Source: a bacterium
Lineage (GTDB): Bacteria > Actinomycetota > Acidimicrobiia > Acidimicrobiales > Bin134
Reading direction: 5' to 3'
DNA length: 64,000 nt
Assembly: GCA_026709025.1 (NCBI GenBank)
Contig: JAPOTT010000003.1
Span: 1 to 64,000 of the forward strand
Shown: in pieces, positions 1-8,755 of the stretch
How positions within the stretch are numbered: the stretch's first letter is position 1
How the letters are laid out: the number at the start of each line of letters is the position of its first letter
Program-made: the position numbers and the translations under genes
Notes under the pieces: generated by a model
What the model was told of the DNA's origin: nothing
The model's input: only the letters and a program-made list of their open reading frames with translations
Database searches by the model: none

Positions 1-2
1 TC

Positions 3-3000
3 ACGGTCACTTTGTCGGCGGTGAGTGGTAAGCCGGTGACTGTTACATACACGCTTGGTGGCACGGCTTCAGCTCCAGCCGATTACACAGCTCCGAACCC
101 GTTGACCGTGACGATTCTGGCGGGTGACACGACGGCTGAGATTACGGTGCCGGTTAAAGGCGATGTGGTTGATGAGCCTGCTGAGACGGTGATTGTGACG
201 TTGGCTAGCGCTACGAATGCGTTGGTGTCTGGTGTTGATGGCGAGGACACGGGTACTGGCACGATCACTGATGATGATGCGACCCCTTCGGTGAACTTAG
301 TGGTTGCGCCAACAGAGGTGGCTGAGGGTGTGTCGAAGGCGGAGTCGGTGAGTGTGACTGCTTCTTTGAGTGGTACCAGTGTGGTGTTCGCTGATGCTAC
401 GACGGTGACAGTGAGTGTTGGTCAAAACACTGATAGTGCTAGGTCGGGGGTTGATTACACTGCGGTCGCGGCATTTGATGTCACGATTCCTGCGGGTGAT
501 AGGTCGGCTTCAGCGTCGTTTAGTTTTGATCCTGTCGACGACTTGTTGGATGAGCCTGACGAGACTGTCACTGTCCAAGGCAGTTCGGGTTCGTTGACGG
601 TGAATGATGCGAGTGTGACGATTGCGGATGATGATGGTGAGCCTTCTGCGTCGGTTGGTGATGCTACGGCGGTTACTGAGGGCAACGACACTACCAAGAC
701 CACGGATATGACGTTCACGGTCACTTTGTCGGCGGTGAGTGGTAAGCCGGTGACTGTTAACTACACGCTTAGTGGCACGGCTGAGGCTCCAGCCGATTAC
801 ACGGTGCCGAACCCGTTGAGTGTGACTATCGCTGCGGGTGACACGACGACTGAGATCACGGTTCCGGTTAAAGGGGATGTGGTTGATGAGCCTGCTGAAA
901 CGATCATCGTTACTTTGTCGGGTGCTGCTAATGCGTCTGTGTCTGGTGTTGATGGTGAGGACATGGGTTCTGGCACTATCACGGATGATGATGTGACTCC
1001 TGAGGTGAATCTAGTGGTTGTGCCAACAGAGGTGGCGGAGGGTGTGTCGGAGGCGGAGTCGGTGAGTGTGACTGTTTCTTTGAGCGGTACTGATGTGGTG
1101 TTCGCTGATGCTAGGACGGTGCGGGTGAGTGTGGGTAAGCCTGCTGATAGTGCTAGGTCGGGGGTTGATTACGCAGTGGTCGCGGCGTTTGATATTACGC
1201 TTGCGGCTGGTATGCGGTCGGCTTCAGGGAGTTTTAGTTTCGATCCTGTTGATGATGATTTGGATGAGCCTGACGAGTCGGTAACGGTGCATGGTTCGTC
1301 GGCTGGGTTGACGGTGAACGATGCGAGTGTGACGATCACAGATGATGATGGTGAGCCTTCTGTGTCGGTTGGTGATGCGGCGGCGGTGACTGAGGGGAAC
1401 GATCCTGCAACAACAGTTGATATGACGTTCACGGTGTCGCTCAGCGCGGTGAGTGGTAAGCCGGTGACTGTTACATACACGCTTTCTGGTACGGCTTCGG
1501 AGCCTGCTGATTATACGGAGCCTGATCCGTTGAGTGTGATTATCGCTGCGGGTGACACGACGGCTGAGATTACGGTGCCGGTTAAAGGCGATGTGGTTGA
1601 TGAGCCTGCTGAGACGGTGATTGTTACTTTGGTTAGCGCTACGAATGCGTTGGTGTCTGGTGTTGATGGCGAGGACACGGGTTCTGGCACGATCACTGAT
1701 GATGACGCTACGCCGCAGGTGAATCTAATGGTTGCGCCAACGGAGGTGGCGGAGGGTGTGGATGCTGCGGAGTCGGTGGTGGTGACTGCTTCTTTGAGCG
1801 GTACCAGTGTGGTGTTCGCGGATGCTAGGACGGTGCGGGTGGGTGTTGGTAAGCCTGCTGATAGTGCTAAGTCGGGGACGGATTACACAGCGGTAGAGGA
1901 TATTGCGATCACGATTGCGGCTGGTATGCGGTCGGCTTCAGGGAGTTTTAGTTTCGACCCTGTCGATGATGATTTGGATGAGCCTGACGAGCAGGTAACT
2001 GTCCACGGCAGTTCGGGCACGCTAACGGTGAACGATGCAACAGTGACGATTACCGATGATGATGGGGTGGGGGTGACTATCACGCAGAGTGGTGGTGATA
2101 CTGAGGTGTCAGAAGATGGTGGGACTGATTCTTATACGGTGGTGTTGACTTCGGAGCCTGTGGGGGATGTGACTGTGACGGTGACATCTGAGACTCCGGC
2201 GGCGTTGGTGTTGGATGGCCCTGATTCGCCGAATCCGGATAATCCGACAGCGTCTGAAACGCTGACCTTTACTTCTGAGAATTGGGATACCGCGCAGACG
2301 ATTACGGTAACTGGCGTGGATGATGATTTGGATAACACCGGTGATGAGCGGTCGGTGACTGTTACCCACGGTATTGCTTCTATGAACGACAGCGCGTATA
2401 ACGCGTTAGCCGATAAGACAGTCACTGTCACCGTGACCGATGATGATGGTGAGCCGGTGGTGTCGGTTAGCGATGCTATAGCGGTGGCTGAGGGCAACGA
2501 TCCTGCGACCACTACGGATATGACATTTACGGTGTCGCTCAGCGCGGTGAGCGGTAAGCCTGTGACTGTTAACTATGCGTTGAGCGGTACGGCTGAAGCT
2601 CCAGCCGATTACACGGCTCCGAACCCGTTGAGCCTAACGATTGTGGCTGGCCAGTTGACCGGGACGATCACGATACCGGTGCGCGGTGATGTGGTTGACG
2701 AGCCAAATGAGACGGTGATTGTGACGTTGGTTAGCGCTACGAATGCGTCGGTGTCTGGTGTTGATGGCGAGGACACGGGTTCTGGGTCGATCACTGATGA
2801 TGATGCGACTCCGCAGGTGAACTTGGCGGTTGCGCCAGCAGAGGTGGGGGAGGGTGTGTCGGAGGCGGAGTCGGTGAGTGTGACTGCAAGTCTGAGTGGT
2901 ACCAGTGTGGTGTTCGCTGATGTTAGGACGGTGCGGGTGAGTGTGGGTAAGCCTGCTGATAGTGCTAAGTCGGGGGTTGATTACACGGCGGTAGAGGATA

Positions 3001-5447
3001 TTACGATCACAATTCCGGTTGGTGATAGGTTTGCTACAGGGTCATTCTCATTCAATCCGACCGATGATGATTTGGATGAACCTGATGAGACTGTAACGGT
3101 GCATGGTCTGTCGGCTGGGTTGACGGTGAATGATGCGAGTGTGACGATTACCGATGATGATGGGGTGGGGGTGACTATCACGCAGAGTGGTGGTGATACT
3201 GAGGTGTCAGAAGATGGTGGGACTGATTCTTATACGGTGGTGTTGACTTCGGAGCCTGTTGGGGATGTGACGGTTACGGTTACGTCGGTTACGCCTGCTG
3301 CGTTGTTTTTGGATGGTCCTGATACGCCAAATCCGGATAATCCGACAGCGTCTGAAACGCTGACGTTTACTTCTGAGAATTGGGATACGGCGCAGACGAT
3401 AACTGTGACTGGGGTGGATGATGATGTTGATAATCCGGGTGATGAGCGGTCGGTGACGATAACCCACGATATAGCTTCTAGCGATGATAGTGCGTATAAC
3501 GCGTTAGCCGATAAGACAGTCACTGTCACCGTGACCGATGATGACGGGCCACCTGTGGTGTCGATAGTCGATGCTACGGCAGTTACTGAGGGTAACGACA
3601 CGGCGGCTACGACGGATATGACATTTACGGTTACTTTGTCGGCTGTGTCGGGGAAGCCGGTTACCGCCACCTACACGCTGGCCGGCACGGCTGAGGCTCC
3701 AGCCGATTACACAGAGCCGAACCCGTTGAACGTAACCATCGACGCGGGCCAGACCACGGGCACGATCACGGTTCTGGTTAAAGGGGATGTGGTTGATGAG
3801 CCAAATGAGACGATTATTGTGACCCTGGCCAGCGCTACGAACGCTACGGTTAGTACGGTTGAGGGTGCCGATACAGGCACTGGCACGATCACAGACGACG
3901 ACGATCCAGTGGTATCCACAGCCCTGCCTGTTGTGTCGGTTGTTGATGCAACTTCGGTACTTGAGGGCGACGACCCCACTGCATTGGTGGACATGATGTT
4001 CACCGTCATCCTGTCAGAGGTGAGCGACGAGGAAGTGACCGTTACTTATACATTAAGCGGCACCGCGATTGCTCCTGCTGATTATACGGAGCCGAACCAG
4101 ATGATTGTGGCGATCCCAGCCGGGCAGTCATCGGCCACCATCGTGGTTGCGGTGCGCGGCGATGTGATTGACGAGGACAACGAAACGGTGATTGTCACTT
4201 TGTTGAGCGCTACGAACGCAACGATCATAGGAACGCAGGACGAGGATGAAACCGAAGATCCCCAGACCGAGTTGCTACAGCAGGGTGAGCAGCCTGTGTC
4301 GCCGCAGTTAGGTGAGCCGCAGCAGGGTGGGTTTGTGTATGTGGTGTCTGAGGGTTTGGTTGCTGATGTGCGTGGGTTTGCGGGTGAGGTTAGTAGTGGG
4401 GTTGAGCATGTTGGGCGGTGGAATCGTGTGTTGGTTGCGTTTGGTGAGGATGTGCTGGGGTTTGTTGGTGAGCCGATGGGTGTTGTGGAGGCGCAGGGTT
4501 ATGTTGATAGGGGTTGGGTGCGTTGGGAGCCTGTGGTTGTGGCTCTCAAAGAGTTGGAGGTTGCGCGTCAACATCAGTGGGTGAGGTGTGCTCAAAGCGG
4601 ATCGCAGCCAGGTGAGCCGCAGCAGGACGATCTACAAGTTAAGGTGGAGCCAGAGTCGACACAACAGGGTGCGGCTACAGGCACCGGCATCATTATTGAT
4701 GACGACACAGCACCCATTAGCGTGACCTTGAGCGTGTCTCCTGCATCGGTGGCTGAGAATGTTGGGGTTGCTACAAGCATTAGGGTGACAGCCGTGCTGG
4801 GTGGCACCACAACGTTTGTGGAAGACACAGAGGTAACCGTGAAGGTGGGTCGGGCTGGTGACACCGCCGTGTCGGGTACCGATTACGAAGTTGTGGGTGA
4901 TTTCACTGTGACGATCCCCGGCGGCTCAAGATCGGCCAGCGGCACTTTTAGCCTTCTGCCGGTTGACGACAATCGCTTAGAGCAGTCCGAAACGATAACT
5001 GTTCACGGCATCGCAACCGGACTCACTGTTTTTAGTGCCACCGTTACGATAACCGACAACGAGGAACCAGTGGAACCGGTGGCCCCAGTGGAACCGGCAC
5101 AGCCGGTAGCCCCAGTGCAACCGGTAGTGCCTAAGTCACCGCTAAAGGTGTTTGTGGGCGACGCTTCGGCAGTAGTAGAAGGTGACGACCCTGATGCCAC
5201 TGTTGATATGGTGTTCACCGTGGCCCTTTCACGGGTCAGCAGCAAGGACGTTACGGTTATCTATGCCCTAGGTGGTACCGCAACGGGTGGCGTAGATTAC
5301 ATAGCGCCGGCTCTTCTGAGGACGGTAATTCCTGCAGGTAATTTGTCAAGTGTAATTACAGTGCCTGTTAAAGGTGATACACTTATTGAATCCGATGAGA
5401 CGGTGGTGGTTACCTTGCTGCGAGCTTTCAATGCACAAATTGCTTAA
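3..5447 (+). CDS. Giant Calx-beta repeat surface protein (5' partial)
   Basis: The frame is open to the left edge, so the start and any signal peptide lie outside the window. About 1,814 residues are visible, almost all tandem Calx-beta-type beta-sandwich modules ending in GTITDDD or VTITDDD, the usual calcium-binding loops. Two types alternate: A (SAVSGKPVTV...PVKGDVVDEP) and B (VNLVVAPTEVAEG...DLDEPDE). Two copies of a third module (TQSGGDTEVSEDGGTDSY) are interspersed. Around residues 1415-1555 one A module carries a long insert with a VADVRGFAGEV...GYVDRGWVRW segment; from memory this resembles a module recurring in other bacterial Calx-beta proteins. A Pro/Val/Glu linker (about 5086-5130) precedes a last A module that stops at FNAQIA, without the terminal GTITDDD strand. 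No membrane anchor is present. Likely role: extracellular adhesin or matrix protein. Confidence 0.85.
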   Translation, partial: TVTLSAVSGKPVTVTYTLGGTASAPADYTAPNPLTVTILAGDTTAEITVPVKGDVVDEPAETVIVTLASATNALVSGVDGEDTGTGTITDDDATPSVNLVVAPTEVAEGVSKAESVSVTASLSGTSVVFADATTVTVSVGQNTDSARSGVDYTAVAAFDVTIPAGDRSASASFSFDPVDDLLDEPDETVTVQGSSGSLTVNDASVTIADDDGEPSASVGDATAVTEGNDTTKTTDMTFTVTLSAVSGKPVTVNYTLSGTAEAPADYTVPNPLSVTIAAGDTTTEITVPVKGDVVDEPAETIIVTLSGAANASVSGVDGEDMGSGTITDDDVTPEVNLVVVPTEVAEGVSEAESVSVTVSLSGTDVVFADARTVRVSVGKPADSARSGVDYAVVAAFDITLAAGMRSASGSFSFDPVDDDLDEPDESVTVHGSSAGLTVNDASVTITDDDGEPSVSVGDAAAVTEGNDPATTVDMTFTVSLSAVSGKPVTVTYTLSGTASEPADYTEPDPLSVIIAAGDTTAEITVPVKGDVVDEPAETVIVTLVSATNALVSGVDGEDTGSGTITDDDATPQVNLMVAPTEVAEGVDAAESVVVTASLSGTSVVFADARTVRVGVGKPADSAKSGTDYTAVEDIAITIAAGMRSASGSFSFDPVDDDLDEPDEQVTVHGSSGTLTVNDATVTITDDDGVGVTITQSGGDTEVSEDGGTDSYTVVLTSEPVGDVTVTVTSETPAALVLDGPDSPNPDNPTASETLTFTSENWDTAQTITVTGVDDDLDNTGDERSVTVTHGIASMNDSAYNALADKTVTVTVTDDDGEPVVSVSDAIAVAEGNDPATTTDMTFTVSLSAVSGKPVTVNYALSGTAEAPADYTAPNPLSLTIVAGQLTGTITIPVRGDVVDEPNETVIVTLVSATNASVSGVDGEDTGSGSITDDDATPQVNLAVAPAEVGEGVSEAESVSVTASLSGTSVVFADVRTVRVSVGKPADSAKSGVDYTAVEDITITIPVGDRFATGSFSFNPTDDDLDEPDETVTVHGLSAGLTVNDASVTITDDDGVGVTITQSGGDTEVSEDGGTDSYTVVLTSEPVGDVTVTVTSVTPAALFLDGPDTPNPDNPTASETLTFTSENWDTAQTITVTGVDDDVDNPGDERSVTITHDIASSDDSAYNALADKTVTVTVTDDDGPPVVSIVDATAVTEGNDTAATTDMTFTVTLSAVSGKPVTATYTLAGTAEAPADYTEPNPLNVTIDAGQTTGTITVLVKGDVVDEPNETIIVTLASATNATVSTVEGADTGTGTITDDDDPVVSTALPVVSVVDATSVLEGDDPTALVDMMFTVILSEVSDEEVTVTYTLSGTAIAPADYTEPNQMIVAIPAGQSSATIVVAVRGDVIDEDNETVIVTLLSATNATIIGTQDEDETEDPQTELLQQGEQPVSPQLGEPQQGGFVYVVSEGLVADVRGFAGEVSSGVEHVGRWNRVLVAFGEDVLGFVGEPMGVVEAQGYVDRGWVRWEPVVVALKELEVARQHQWVRCAQSGSQPGEPQQDDLQVKVEPESTQQGAATGTGIIIDDDTAPISVTLSVSPASVAENVGVATSIRVTAVLGGTTTFVEDTEVTVKVGRAGDTAVSGTDYEVVGDFTVTIPGGSRSASGTFSLLPVDDNRLEQSETITVHGIATGLTVFSATVTITDNEEPVEPVAPVEPAQPVAPVQPVVPKSPLKVFVGDASAVVEGDDPDATVDMVFTVALSRVSSKDVTVIYALGGTATGGVDYIAPALLRTVIPAGNLSSVITVPVKGDTLIESDETVVVTLLRAFNAQIA

Positions 5448-6177
5448 ATGTTGTTTTATCTGGAGCCCTATTTTTATAGCAGTGCTGTTGTTGGGACTAA
5501 CCACCACAACAGCTAGCGCTCAACAAGATACAGTTGCTCAACAAGATACTGGCACGGGTACTGGAACGATCACAGATGATGATACAGCACCGGCGGTGTT
5601 GTCGCTGCGGGTATCGCCCACTTCGGTGTCAGAGGATGTGGAGGTTCCTCCAAGTATTACGGTGGTTGCGATTTTGGGTGGCACCACAACGTTTGCAACA
5701 GATACACTAGTAGCGGTACAGGTGGGTAGAGAGGGCGACACCGCAGTTTCAGGCACAGATTACGCTGCAGTTAGTGATTTCTTATTAACAATCCCAGCCG
5801 ACACTAGTTCAGCATCGGGCAACTTTACTTTGGCTCTAGTTGATGACAATTTAGTGGAAGAAACCGAAACCCTTACCGTGCATGGTACGGCCACTGGGTT
5901 AGTTGTGAGAGAAGCCACCATCATGATCATCGACAATGATTCTGAAGAAATCACTCCAGTGCCCACTCCTGTAGAAGTGGTTGAAGTCATACCTCCTGCA
6001 ACGCAGGAAGTTCTCGAAGAAGAGCTGGCCTACACCGGTGTAGATACCCGATTGCTCCTAATAATCGTGGCTACGTTAATTGCAGTTGGACTTATGTTTG
6101 CTGGAGCTTTCCGTTTCCTTGCCCCAGCCCGTTCTCGCTCCCGCTCCCAACAAACAAGCCAACAAACAAGGCGGTAG
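5431..6177 (+). CDS. Sortase-anchored Calx-beta protein with LAYTG sorting signal
   Basis: The start is placed at ATG 5431 because it yields a classical signal peptide (MHKLLKCC, hydrophobic core, TASA before QQDT). It overlaps the end of the giant upstream gene by 17 nt in another frame, so translation is probably coupled. The mature protein begins QQDTVAQQDTGTGTGTITDDD-like, which is only the last strand of a type A Calx-beta module. One complete type B module follows (about residues 55-175), then a Pro/Glu/Val linker, LAYTG, a hydrophobic helix and a basic tail (RSRSRS). LAXTG signals are the known substrates of class E sortases in actinobacteria, so covalent wall attachment is likely. Frame-shifting from the upstream gene would put a hydrophobic segment inside the repeat protein, so a separate secreted protein is preferred. 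Confidence 0.8.
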   Translation: MHKLLKCCFIWSPIFIAVLLLGLTTTTASAQQDTVAQQDTGTGTGTITDDDTAPAVLSLRVSPTSVSEDVEVPPSITVVAILGGTTTFATDTLVAVQVGREGDTAVSGTDYAAVSDFLLTIPADTSSASGNFTLALVDDNLVEETETLTVHGTATGLVVREATIMIIDNDSEEITPVPTPVEVVEVIPPATQEVLEEELAYTGVDTRLLLIIVATLIAVGLMFAGAFRFLAPARSRSRSQQTSQQTRR

Positions 6178-6254
6178 CGAAAACAAACACGCCAGCAGCT
6201 GTCAGGTACGCCATTGTCAGCAGCCGCAGCACCTTTGCAGCCACCCCCTCGGGT

Positions 6255-7112
6255 TCACTGAGCCACGCGGCGCTTCCATGCGCCTGCGGCCATGTTGCCG
6301 CCATCCACAAATATGGTGGTGCCGTTTACGAACCGAGACATGTCTCCAGCTAAGTACACCACCGCAGCAGCACAGTCGTGAACCGAACCTGTTTCCAGCC
6401 ACGGGTGGGGGGCCATGTCAGATTTGGTGTCGGTGCTGATATGGCTGAGCGTGTCATGACCCTCAGATGGGATCATGTCGGGGGCAACGCAGTTCACCCG
6501 GATACCCTCAGGGGCCAATTCCATTGCCAAGCTCATGGCTAGGTTGGCTTGAGCTGCTTTCATCGCTGAGTAGATGGAGAAGCCAGGAGCGCCCCTGTGA
6601 GCCTCAATGGAAGTGACGTTGATGATCGACCCTCCAAAGTCCATAAGCGGGAGGCATTCTCGGATAAATCCAGTTACCTGAGTGAAGTTTTCGGCGATGA
6701 GTGCAGCCTCTCCTTTGGGGCTGATGTTGGTAAAAAAAGAATGGAATGTGCCACCCGCATTGTTCACCAGCACGTCTACCTTCCCAAAAGCCTCCTTTAC
6801 CTCGGCCAACCAAGCGGTGCGTGGTTCAAAATGGCGCACGTCAAACACGCCGGGGAGGCATCGGCGGCCCACAGCCTCCACCTCAGCGGCGGTGTGGGCT
6901 AGGTGGTCTGCTTCCCTGTCGCAGATTGCCACGTCGGCTCCAAAGCGGGCTAAAGCCACGGCTGTGGCGGCACCGATCCCCATTGCTCCGCCGGTAACAA
7001 CGGCCACCTTGTCGGTTAGCAGCGCGCTAGACGGATCAAGGATTTCAGCGTGGCTCCATATTGATTCCTCAGGGCTCTTTGAATTGCCAACCTTCCATTC
7101 CCAATTAGTCAT
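6255..7112 (-). CDS. SDR-family NAD(P)-dependent oxidoreductase
   Basis: A 285-residue classical short-chain dehydrogenase/reductase. The N-terminal Rossmann motif is TGGAMGIG, followed by NNAGG, the catalytic Ser region (NVTSIEA), and YSAMK holding the catalytic Tyr and Lys. The C-terminal FVNGTTIFVDGG is typical of the family. There is an extension of about 30 residues before the Rossmann fold. It is transcribed divergently from the sugar ABC transporter at 7318 and shares a 205-bp intergenic region with it, which suggests a related substrate, perhaps oxidation of a sugar or sugar acid. The substrate cannot be read from sequence. Confidence 0.85.
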   Translation of the reverse strand: MTNWEWKVGNSKSPEESIWSHAEILDPSSALLTDKVAVVTGGAMGIGAATAVALARFGADVAICDREADHLAHTAAEVEAVGRRCLPGVFDVRHFEPRTAWLAEVKEAFGKVDVLVNNAGGTFHSFFTNISPKGEAALIAENFTQVTGFIRECLPLMDFGGSIINVTSIEAHRGAPGFSIYSAMKAAQANLAMSLAMELAPEGIRVNCVAPDMIPSEGHDTLSHISTDTKSDMAPHPWLETGSVHDCAAAVVYLAGDMSRFVNGTTIFVDGGNMAAGAWKRRVAQ

Positions 7113-7249
7113 TTGCGTACTCCTCAGATTGCTGGTTGCTCATGTTACTTGCTGCTGTAAATGATTGCTTGGCCCAAGTTGAAGCGCACTTGTCCGCTTA
7201 CATTCTCAATCCTGACCTTGTATTCAAATGTTCCGATTGCTGAGTCTCC

Positions 7250-7277
7250 TTGCTGAGAATGGATTAGCTGCTATACT
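7250..7277 (+). promoter_or_regulatory. Putative promoter of the ABC transporter operon
   Basis: TTGCTG (7250-7255) and TATACT (7272-7277) are 16 bp apart. The -10 is good and the -35 matches the consensus at only three of six positions. About 26 nt downstream lies AAAGGAGG (7304-7311), a very strong ribosome binding site that fixes the start at ATG 7318. Prediction from sequence only. Confidence 0.4.
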
Positions 7278-7317
7278 GCTTACTGCTTTGCGAAAGCGAG
7301 TCTAAAGGAGGGCATAT

Positions 7318-8649
7318 ATGTATTCTAAGATGGCTAAAGTTTTGGCCTTGATTTTTGCGTTGGTTCTTGTAGCTGCCGCATGTGGCAATGACGACGATTC
7401 CTCGTCAACCTCAGCGGGTGGGCCGTGCGATGGTGAGATTGATGGTCCGGTCACGTTGACTCTTACATCTCACAGTTCCAACGAAGCCTACACAGGCGCT
7501 GTGGACAGTTTCAACGCTGGCCCCGGAGCCGAACTTGGTGTCACAGTAGAGCTAGTCGATCTAGGAGAGGCCTCATACGAAGCCTATATCACGTCAGCAG
7601 CTGCCTCAAACGACCTACCAGACATTATTGATATGGATGGCCCGTTCCTCTACAACTTTGCGTGGAACGGCTTTGTGCAGCCTCTGGGCAACTGCGTGCC
7701 AGATGGTGCCCTAGACGATTTCTTGCCGTCCATCATCACTCAGGGCACATACAACGGCGAGCTATACAGCTTGGGTTCGTTTGACTCTGGTATGGGCATC
7801 TGGGCTAAGCGGTCGGTGCTTGAATCGGTTAATGCACGCATTCCTGAGACATCTGCAGACGCTTGGACAGTCGAAGAGTTTGATGGGCTTCTGCGAGCCC
7901 TACAGGATTCAGGCATAGAAGCGCCTCTAGACATTAAGTGGTTTTACGGTGCTGGTGAGTGGCGGCCTTATGGCTTTGCTCCGATAGTGCAGTCTGCGGG
8001 TGGCGATGTTATAGATCGGTCGGATTTTCAAACCGCCGATGGATTCCTGAACAGCCCTGCTGCTGTAGAAGCTATGACCCACTTTCAGAATTGGGCTAAC
8101 GATGGCCTGATAGATATTGACGCTCTGGACGACACCAACTTCACCGAGGGCGATGTGCCGCTTTCTTGGGTTGGTCACTGGTTGTACACTGCCTACAAGG
8201 AGGCCGTTGGAGACGACTTAGTGCTTGTGCCGCTACCTGATTTCGGTACAGGCTCAAAGGCAGGTATGGGTTCTTGGAACTGGGCAATGTCGTCTAGTGC
8301 TACGGATCCAGATGCTGTTTGGGCGTTCATGGCACACGTCACAAGCCCTGAACAGGTAAAAGCCATTGCCGATGCCGAGGGTGCTGTACCTTCGCTTCAG
8401 TCGGTGCTGGATGCTGATCCAACTTTTGCTCCTGGCGGGGATCGCCATCTTTATGTATTGAACCTGCAAGGCGCACCCGATATCGCAGTGCCCCGGCCAG
8501 CTACACCGGCTTATGGTGCCATCCGTGATGCTTTTTCTGATGCCCTAGCAGACATAGTGGCCGGTGCTGATGTTCAATCCACACTGGATGAAGCGGTGCA
8601 GGAAATTGACGACGATATTGAGGCCAACGAAGGCTATCCAACCAGCTAA
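7318..8649 (+). CDS. ABC transporter substrate-binding lipoprotein (family 1)
   Basis: A 443-residue extracellular solute-binding protein of the carbohydrate type. The N-terminus is a lipoprotein signal with Cys22 (LVAAACGNDDD), followed by a Ser/Thr/Asp-rich tether, so the protein is expected to be lipid-anchored outside the membrane. Segments such as WNWAMSSSATDPDAVWAFM and the C-terminal coil match the maltose/multiple-sugar binding family. It heads an operon with two MalF/MalG-like permeases, a dehydrogenase and an MsmK/UgpC-like ATPase. The exact sugar cannot be deduced. A hairpin follows the stop codon, which could favour higher expression of this gene than of the permeases. Confidence 0.88.
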   Translation: MYSKMAKVLALIFALVLVAAACGNDDDSSSTSAGGPCDGEIDGPVTLTLTSHSSNEAYTGAVDSFNAGPGAELGVTVELVDLGEASYEAYITSAAASNDLPDIIDMDGPFLYNFAWNGFVQPLGNCVPDGALDDFLPSIITQGTYNGELYSLGSFDSGMGIWAKRSVLESVNARIPETSADAWTVEEFDGLLRALQDSGIEAPLDIKWFYGAGEWRPYGFAPIVQSAGGDVIDRSDFQTADGFLNSPAAVEAMTHFQNWANDGLIDIDALDDTNFTEGDVPLSWVGHWLYTAYKEAVGDDLVLVPLPDFGTGSKAGMGSWNWAMSSSATDPDAVWAFMAHVTSPEQVKAIADAEGAVPSLQSVLDADPTFAPGGDRHLYVLNLQGAPDIAVPRPATPAYGAIRDAFSDALADIVAGADVQSTLDEAVQEIDDDIEANEGYPTS

Positions 8650-8664
8650 GCCCAACCCTTTCCT

Positions 8665-8709
8665 CCCACATTTCTGGCTCGGTTTTGAGCATCGGGTCAG
8701 AGATGTGGG
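8665..8709 (+). promoter_or_regulatory. Intercistronic hairpin after the binding-protein gene
   Basis: CCCACATTTCTG (8665-8676) can pair with CAGAGATGTGGG (8698-8709), giving a 12-bp stem with one G-U pair and a 21-nt loop. No U-tract follows, so an mRNA-stabilising or attenuating element is more likely than a strong terminator. Such hairpins commonly sit between binding-protein and permease genes. Confidence 0.55.
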
Positions 8710-8755
8710 CTAGGATGCAGGCTTAACGTCTAGCAAACTGAACGGGGGGTTTGGA

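Noticed and set aside
4308-4595. Long open frames on both strands within the Calx-beta gene insert.
   Set aside because: The G/T-rich composition removes stop codons in other frames. Their peptides are Met/Leu/Trp/Arg or His/Pro/Thr-rich and not protein-like, and the repeat-protein frame continues through.
5374-5560. Programmed or accidental frameshift joining the two Calx-beta genes.
   Set aside because: A +1 shift at the stop would insert a hydrophobic signal-peptide-like segment into the repeat protein. A clean start with a complete signal peptide fits two proteins better, although a read error cannot be excluded.
6092-6310. Reverse-strand frame of 72 codons with a hydrophobic stretch (YLTAAGVFVFATALFVGLFVG).
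   Set aside because: It overlaps the sorting-signal end of the Calx-beta protein and the 3' end of the SDR gene; the hydrophobicity is the antisense image of the membrane helix and tail. No ribosome binding site.
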